This document shows positions 60,401-64,000 of a stretch of DNA of 64,000 nucleotides, piece after piece. The stretch covers positions 372,001 through 436,000 of the forward strand of contig NZ_JAKGCS010000024.1 of the NCBI RefSeq assembly GCF_021556395.1, given 5' to 3'. The number at the start of each line of letters is the position of its first letter. Position 1 is the stretch's first letter. The stretch is from Acuticoccus kalidii. Its GTDB lineage: Bacteria > Pseudomonadota > Alphaproteobacteria > Rhizobiales > Amorphaceae. The notes beneath the pieces were generated by a model. It searched no databases. It was given only the letters and a program-made list of their open reading frames with translations, and had not been told where the DNA came from. The translations under genes were made by a program, and so were the position numbers.

Positions 60401-61525
60401 TTATTTCGTGTTCGGCGCGCTCGCCCACAGGTTCGCGACCTGACGCACGAGCTGCGCCTGACGGTTGACGCCGAGCTTGCGAAAGACCTGTTTCAGAACG
60501 TTGCGCGCCGTGCCCTCCGTCACGCCGAGCCGATCGGCGGCGTCGTTGATCGCCATGCCGCTCCCGACGAGGGATGCGATCCGCGCCTCCCCCAGCGTTA
60601 GATCGAAGACTTCACGCAGGATGACCGGATCGATCATCCGGTCGCGCTCGATCGGGGTGGTGAAGAGTAACGTTTGCGGAACCCCCTTTCCCTCGAAATG
60701 AAGCTCGTCCCGGTCCACCACCGGCAGCGCCCAGATCGCGACGCGCCCGCCGTCCGTGCCCATCACGATGCAGGGCCGCGGGTCGGACCGCTCCGTGACC
60801 GGTTCCGACAGGCTTTCCAGAAGGCCGAAGAAGCGGGCCCGGTCCTCCTCCCGTTTCGGCAGGATGCGCCCGTCCGTCCGGTCGAATAACGTGTCGAAGA
60901 GTTTGGAGCCCACGGTGTTGGCGAACAGCACGCGCCGGTCCGCGCCGATCACGAAGATGCCGATATCGACCGCATCGAGCGCCTCCCGCAGCACGCTCGA
61001 AGTCGCATTGAGCTGCACGATCCGAACCGACAGGCGAAGCGCCTGCTCGACATGGCGGCCGATGTGCTGAAGCAAGGTTTTCTCGGCCTCGGTGAAGCGC
61101 CCCTTGTCCTCCGCACGCGGCACAGAGATCGCCACGAACATGTCCCATTTCGGCAGAATGACGCAGGACATCAAATAGCCGAAACCGACACGCTTGAAGA
61201 AATCAGTATAAATCGGGATCGTCCCGACCTGCTCTTCCGGCAAAACGGTGAAATCGTCGAAAACGTCGAATCCTTCGAGATTGAGCTCCAAAGCCTTCTG
61301 TGCGTGCGCATCATGCTGCCACCATCCCTCATCGAGATAGATTTGCACGGCATCCGTCAGAGTATGGGAATGGATAAACGCAGTGTCGGAGTCGCCACTG
61401 TAATAAATAATGACAGAGCCCGCCGCATCGAAATATTCGCCGATTTTTTCTAGCACTGACGGCCATCGCTCGGGAGACAGAGCGGCAGCGTTAATAGCAT
61501 AAATGACATCGCTAAACGCCTTCAT
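60401..61525 (-). CDS. LuxR-type (GerE) regulator with central PAS-like domain
   Basis: The 374-residue protein ends in a LuxR/FixJ helix-turn-helix (LTLGEARIASLVGSGMAIND, then RLGVTEGTARNVLKQVFRKLGV). Residues about 180-260 look like a PAS domain (ALDAVDIGIFVIGADRRVLFAN), and the N-terminal 170 residues resemble a sensor region found in related alphaproteobacterial regulators. No autoinducer-binding signature is evident. It converges on the LysR gene with a 5-base gap and is divergent from the DUF1275 gene, a possible target. Confidence 0.82.
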   Translation of the reverse strand: MKAFSDVIYAINAAALSPERWPSVLEKIGEYFDAAGSVIIYYSGDSDTAFIHSHTLTDAVQIYLDEGWWQHDAHAQKALELNLEGFDVFDDFTVLPEEQVGTIPIYTDFFKRVGFGYLMSCVILPKWDMFVAISVPRAEDKGRFTEAEKTLLQHIGRHVEQALRLSVRIVQLNATSSVLREALDAVDIGIFVIGADRRVLFANTVGSKLFDTLFDRTDGRILPKREEDRARFFGLLESLSEPVTERSDPRPCIVMGTDGGRVAIWALPVVDRDELHFEGKGVPQTLLFTTPIERDRMIDPVILREVFDLTLGEARIASLVGSGMAINDAADRLGVTEGTARNVLKQVFRKLGVNRQAQLVRQVANLWASAPNTK

Positions 61526-61846
61526 AGATCCCCCTGGTCGTTCGGGGCTAATCTACATATTTTTACATTCAGACAAGCCGACTCAACGCCAAGAGAACGG
61601 TCTCTCCACCAAAAAAACCGAGACGCCGCGAAATATATCCCATTTAGGATATTGAGCGGCCCACACGCCCAAGCGTAGCATTTTTCCATCGCTGTCCTGT
61701 CATCCCTCGGTGGTCGCGGGACGGTGAATGGTCGTTGCGCTGCGGCGCTCTGGCCGGTGTGCAGCGTACATTTGCGGCCATCGCGCAGCACGCGGCCGAA
61801 GGCGGCTCGTGCCCCTGAGGCGCGACACGAGAAAGGGGAAACCGGC
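61526..61846. other. Divergent intergenic region, LuxR / DUF1275
   Basis: These 321 bases start with a low-GC stretch (61540-61690) that holds an inverted repeat ATATCC-N6-GGATAT at 61635-61652, a candidate operator. No gene is supported: the antisense frame covering it is a by-product of the DUF1275 upstream sequence. Confidence 0.5.
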
Positions 61847-62590
61847 TTGGCTATAGCGGTCATCAACGCTCATCCCGAAACCGTTCGCTATCCTCTGATG
61901 GAGAACCCGCGTGTCGGTTTTCTCCTCGCCTTCGTCGCAGGTCTTCTCAACGCCTGGACGCTCGCGAACGCCTCCACCTTTGCAACCGTACAATCGGGCA
62001 ACGTCATCCAGAGTGGCTATCGTCTGATCCAGGGGGATTGGACTGCATTTTGGTTCTCGTTCATCTCCGTGATCTGCTTCGGGCTCGGCTCGGCAGCTTG
62101 CGGCGCTCTGATGACGAGCCTGCTGCGGCGCGGTCATGTCTTCACGCCGGTGGTCCTCATCTTCGAGTGCCTCGCCCTGCTCGGACTCGGTATCGCCTCG
62201 CGAATGGGCGTGGTCGACGCGCATCTCGTCGCCTATGCTGTGAGCTTCGTCGCCGGCGCGCAAGGCAACGCCTTTCACAAGGATCATGGCATGCTCTACG
62301 GCAACGTGGCCGTGACGTTTGTCGTCCAGATGGCGTTCAACTTCCTCGTGCAGAGCTTTTTCAAGAAGGAAGGGATCAACGGCGAGCCGAACCTGATGTG
62401 GGCGGGCCTGTTTTTCTTGATCCTTCTGGGGTTTGCCGCAGGTGGTGGCATCGGCTTCTATATCGATGCGTATCTGATCGCGCATGCGTCCCTCTTCATC
62501 GCCGCCGCGATCGTCTTCATCCTGGCGCTCGACGCCTTCGAGCGCACGAAGCGCGATCCCGATCCGACGCCGGGCGGCTCGATCGCCTGA
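61847..62590 (+). CDS. DUF1275 (YoaK family) membrane protein
   Basis: The protein has about 247 residues with six predicted helices and the family opening FLLAFVAGLLNAWTLANAS, then VQSGNVIQSGYRLIQGDW, equivalent to the family MTGN/G region. AGAQGNAFHKDHGMLYGNVAVTF is the second repeat-like conserved segment. The start is uncertain: a TTG at 61847 has AAGGGG upstream, while an ATG at 61898 has no ribosome site. Some relatives act in transport or acid response, but the function is not established. It precedes a hairpin at 62618-62640. Confidence 0.8.
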   Translation: MAIAVINAHPETVRYPLMENPRVGFLLAFVAGLLNAWTLANASTFATVQSGNVIQSGYRLIQGDWTAFWFSFISVICFGLGSAACGALMTSLLRRGHVFTPVVLIFECLALLGLGIASRMGVVDAHLVAYAVSFVAGAQGNAFHKDHGMLYGNVAVTFVVQMAFNFLVQSFFKKEGINGEPNLMWAGLFFLILLGFAAGGGIGFYIDAYLIAHASLFIAAAIVFILALDAFERTKRDPDPTPGGSIA

Positions 62591-62617
62591 GATCGCCTGC
62601 GCCTTTCCCAATCGAGC

Positions 62618-62640
62618 GGCGCCGATCGATGATCGGCGCC
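62618..62640. terminator. Hairpin after the DUF1275 gene
   Basis: A perfect 10-bp inverted repeat (GGCGCCGATC / GATCGGCGCC) with a 3-base loop starts 28 bases after the stop codon. There is no T-run after it. It probably ends the DUF1275 transcript before the oxalate decarboxylase promoter. Confidence 0.5.
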
Positions 62641-62767
62641 CTCGTCCTTGCGGGCGCCTCTGTCACCCCTATCGTAAAAGCCTCAACGAATCGAAACAGA
62701 TATGCATACCAATTCTCTGAATTTCTTCCTCATGCCCTGATGCCGCACCCAAAGCACTTTTAATAAC

Positions 62768-62796
62768 TTGACACATAAAACAATTCGGACAAGATC
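62768..62796 (+). promoter_or_regulatory. Possible sigma-70-like promoter of the oxalate decarboxylase gene
   Basis: A TTGACA hexamer (62768-62773) is followed after 17 bases by AAGATC (62791-62796) in an AT-rich stretch 28 bases before the start codon. The -10 match is weak, so this is a candidate only. Confidence 0.35.
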
Positions 62797-62823
62797 CACC
62801 CAATTCTGAAGGAGGGTTACTTG

Positions 62824-63957
62824 ATGGCTGAGTTGCCACAACCGATCGTTGGAACACGGGGCGCCGACGTCGCCGGCCCGCGCAACCCGGAGGTCGAGGC
62901 TCAAAATCCCGACATTTTCGTGCCGCCCGCCACCGATTCCGGTGGGATCCCGAGCCTAAAGTTCCCCTTCGCGATGGCCCACAATCGTCTCGAAGACGGG
63001 GGTTGGGCGCGGGAAGTTACGATCCGCGAAATGCCGTCGCTGAAAGAGCTCGCGGCCGTCAACATGCGGCTCGGGCCGGGCGTCGTGCGCGAGCTTCATT
63101 GGCACAAAGAGGCCGAATGGGCCTACGTGATGTCGGGGCGGGTGCGCTTTTATCTCGTCGACGAGAACCGCCAGACGCTGGTCGAAGATCTCGGACCCGG
63201 CGACCTTTGGCTCGCGCCGGCCGGCTTCCCGCACGCGATCCAAGGGCTCGAAGAGGGCACGGAATTCTTGCTGGTCTTCAATGACGGCAATTTCTCCGAG
63301 AACGAAACACTCCTCATCACCGAGCTGTTCGCCCACCTTCCCCGCGAGGTTCTCGCCAAGAATTTCGGCGTGCCGGAAAGCGCGTTCGACGGCACGCCGG
63401 ACGCTGAGAAGTATATTTTCCGGATGCCCGTCCCGGCCCCCCTCGACGAGGTGCGCAAGCAGCTCGGCGCCGCGGCGATGACGGGAAGCTACGTCTTCCG
63501 CGCCTCGGAAATCGAGCCCAACTCATTCCCCGGCGGTGCGACGAAGATCATCGATTCCAAGCTCTTTCCCGTCACCAACATGGCGGCGCTGATGATCCAC
63601 CTCGAGCCGGGCGGAATGCGCGAGGTGCATTGGCACCCGGATGCCGACGAGATCCAATATTATCTCAGCGGCAAGGCCCGGATGACTGTATTCGACGCGG
63701 TCAAGAATGCGCGCACCTTCGACTTCGTCGCCGGTGACGTCGGTTACGTGCCGAAGACCTTGGCCCACTATATCGAGAACATCGGCGACGAGCCGGTGCA
63801 CGTCCTCAACGTGTTCAGTAAGCCGGAATACAAGGATATCTCGCTGAACCAATGGATGGCCCTCACCCCGCCCGATCTGGTCAAAGGCCATCTCGACGTC
63901 GACGAACCGCTCATGTCCTCGCTCCGGCAGGGCTATCAACCCGTCGTCGGCAAATAA
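62824..63957 (+). CDS. oxdC: Oxalate decarboxylase (bicupin, OxdC family)
   Basis: The 377-residue double cupin has two complete Mn sites: H92, H94, E98 and H137 in the first cupin (LHWHKEAEWAYVMSG, FPHAIQ), and H269, H271, E276 and H315 in the second (VHWHPDADEIQYYLSG, LAHYIEN). The active-site lid reads S158-E159-N160, keeping the Glu that distinguishes oxalate decarboxylase from the oxidase form, and R89 matches the essential arginine. Spacing agrees with Bacillus OxdC to within four residues. It cleaves oxalate to formate and CO2 in the cytosol; no signal peptide is seen. AGGAGG precedes the ATG at 62824. Confidence 0.9.
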   Translation: MAELPQPIVGTRGADVAGPRNPEVEAQNPDIFVPPATDSGGIPSLKFPFAMAHNRLEDGGWAREVTIREMPSLKELAAVNMRLGPGVVRELHWHKEAEWAYVMSGRVRFYLVDENRQTLVEDLGPGDLWLAPAGFPHAIQGLEEGTEFLLVFNDGNFSENETLLITELFAHLPREVLAKNFGVPESAFDGTPDAEKYIFRMPVPAPLDEVRKQLGAAAMTGSYVFRASEIEPNSFPGGATKIIDSKLFPVTNMAALMIHLEPGGMREVHWHPDADEIQYYLSGKARMTVFDAVKNARTFDFVAGDVGYVPKTLAHYIENIGDEPVHVLNVFSKPEYKDISLNQWMALTPPDLVKGHLDVDEPLMSSLRQGYQPVVGK

Positions 63958-63966
63958 TCCGCACGC

Positions 63967-63992
63967 GCCGGCCCGCACGATCGCGGGCCGGC
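63967..63992. terminator. Hairpin after oxdC
   Basis: A perfect 10-bp inverted repeat (GCCGGCCCGC / GCGGGCCGGC) with a 6-base loop begins 9 bases after the oxdC stop. The window ends 8 bases later, so a following T-run cannot be judged. Confidence 0.6.
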
Positions 63993-64000
63993 ATCGACGT

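Noticed and set aside
61522..61866. 114-codon minus-strand frame upstream of the LuxR-type gene
   Set aside because: It has no motif, covers the promoter region and lacks a plausible ribosome site.
1..64000. CRISPR arrays, tRNA/rRNA genes, insertion sequences, integrases, att sites, phage genes
   Set aside because: I looked for regular repeat-spacer blocks, cloverleaf-like runs, transposase motifs and flanking repeats and saw none.

Overview
The window looks like part of the chromosome of a GC-rich alphaproteobacterium, most likely Hyphomicrobiales (Rhizobiales) or a close relative. The evidence is the high GC content, a DUF1127 small protein, many TRAP and ABC solute-binding systems, dense ATGA/GTGA operon overlaps, and AcnX, HyuAB and barbiturase-type catabolic genes. 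I see no rRNA, tRNA, CRISPR array, insertion sequence, integrase or phage gene. Almost every gene is metabolic, transport or regulatory, so this reads as a catabolic accessory region. The assignments rest on reading the translations and motifs; no database search was possible.

Layout. 1-2.9 kb: a partial minus-strand regulator fusing a SARP-type winged helix to an alpha/beta hydrolase, a STAS-like protein and a DUF1127 protein. 3.0-10.9 kb: a proposed hydroxyproline cluster with a GntR/FCD regulator, a DapA-family deaminase/aldolase (HypD/LhpC-like), an LDH2-type reductase (pyrroline-2-carboxylate reductase candidate), a TRAP transporter and a single-chain aconitase X (cis-3-hydroxyproline dehydratase candidate). 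Three short TGTCGACA palindromes sit at its promoters. 11-20 kb: a hydantoinase/oxoprolinase pair with a possible 33-codon leader, a uronate-dehydrogenase-like SDR, an FAD oxidase and a large FAD/Fe-S dehydrogenase, substrate unknown. 20-26 kb: a lytic-transglycosylase-like lipoprotein, a ribose-type ABC importer with a Tat-type binding protein, and an Old Yellow Enzyme.

26-37.7 kb: a proposed pyrimidine or cyclic-imide catabolic cluster. It has two divergent ring-opening hydrolases of the barbiturase/cyanurate hydrolase family, an Asp/Glu-racemase-family protein, a TAXI-TRAP transporter, an amidase, a LysR regulator, an ornithine-cyclodeaminase-family protein, an orotate phosphoribosyltransferase-like protein and an M20 carbamoylase. 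37.7-44.7 kb: an SLC13-type permease, then a haem-copper oxidase cluster with fused subunits I-III and a subunit II that lacks the CuA cysteines, so probably a quinol oxidase, plus CtaG, CopD-like and DUF2231 membrane proteins.

45-54.5 kb: a proposed 4-hydroxyproline regulon around a LacI regulator. The minus-strand arm carries a D-hydroxyproline dehydrogenase-like flavoprotein, a 4-hydroxyproline epimerase and a polar amino-acid ABC transporter. The plus-strand arm carries a Ser/Cys proline-racemase homologue, a cupin and an SDR. GTAAACGTTTAC-like operators lie at the three promoters. 54.6-60.4 kb: a TRAP transporter ending in a GAF protein, an imidazolonepropionase/prolidase-like amidohydrolase and a divergent LysR regulator with a perfect palindromic LysR box. 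60.4-64 kb: a LuxR-type regulator, a DUF1275 membrane protein and a bicupin oxalate decarboxylase.

The two hydroxyproline clusters are complementary. The 48-50 kb enzymes would turn trans-4-hydroxyproline into pyrroline-4-hydroxy-2-carboxylate, which the 3.8 kb DapA-type enzyme could deaminate. AcnX and the LDH2 reductase would route 3-hydroxyproline to proline. The most interesting unexplained units are the double-barbiturase cluster, the HyuAB-flavoprotein cluster and the two small regulons with recognisable operators.
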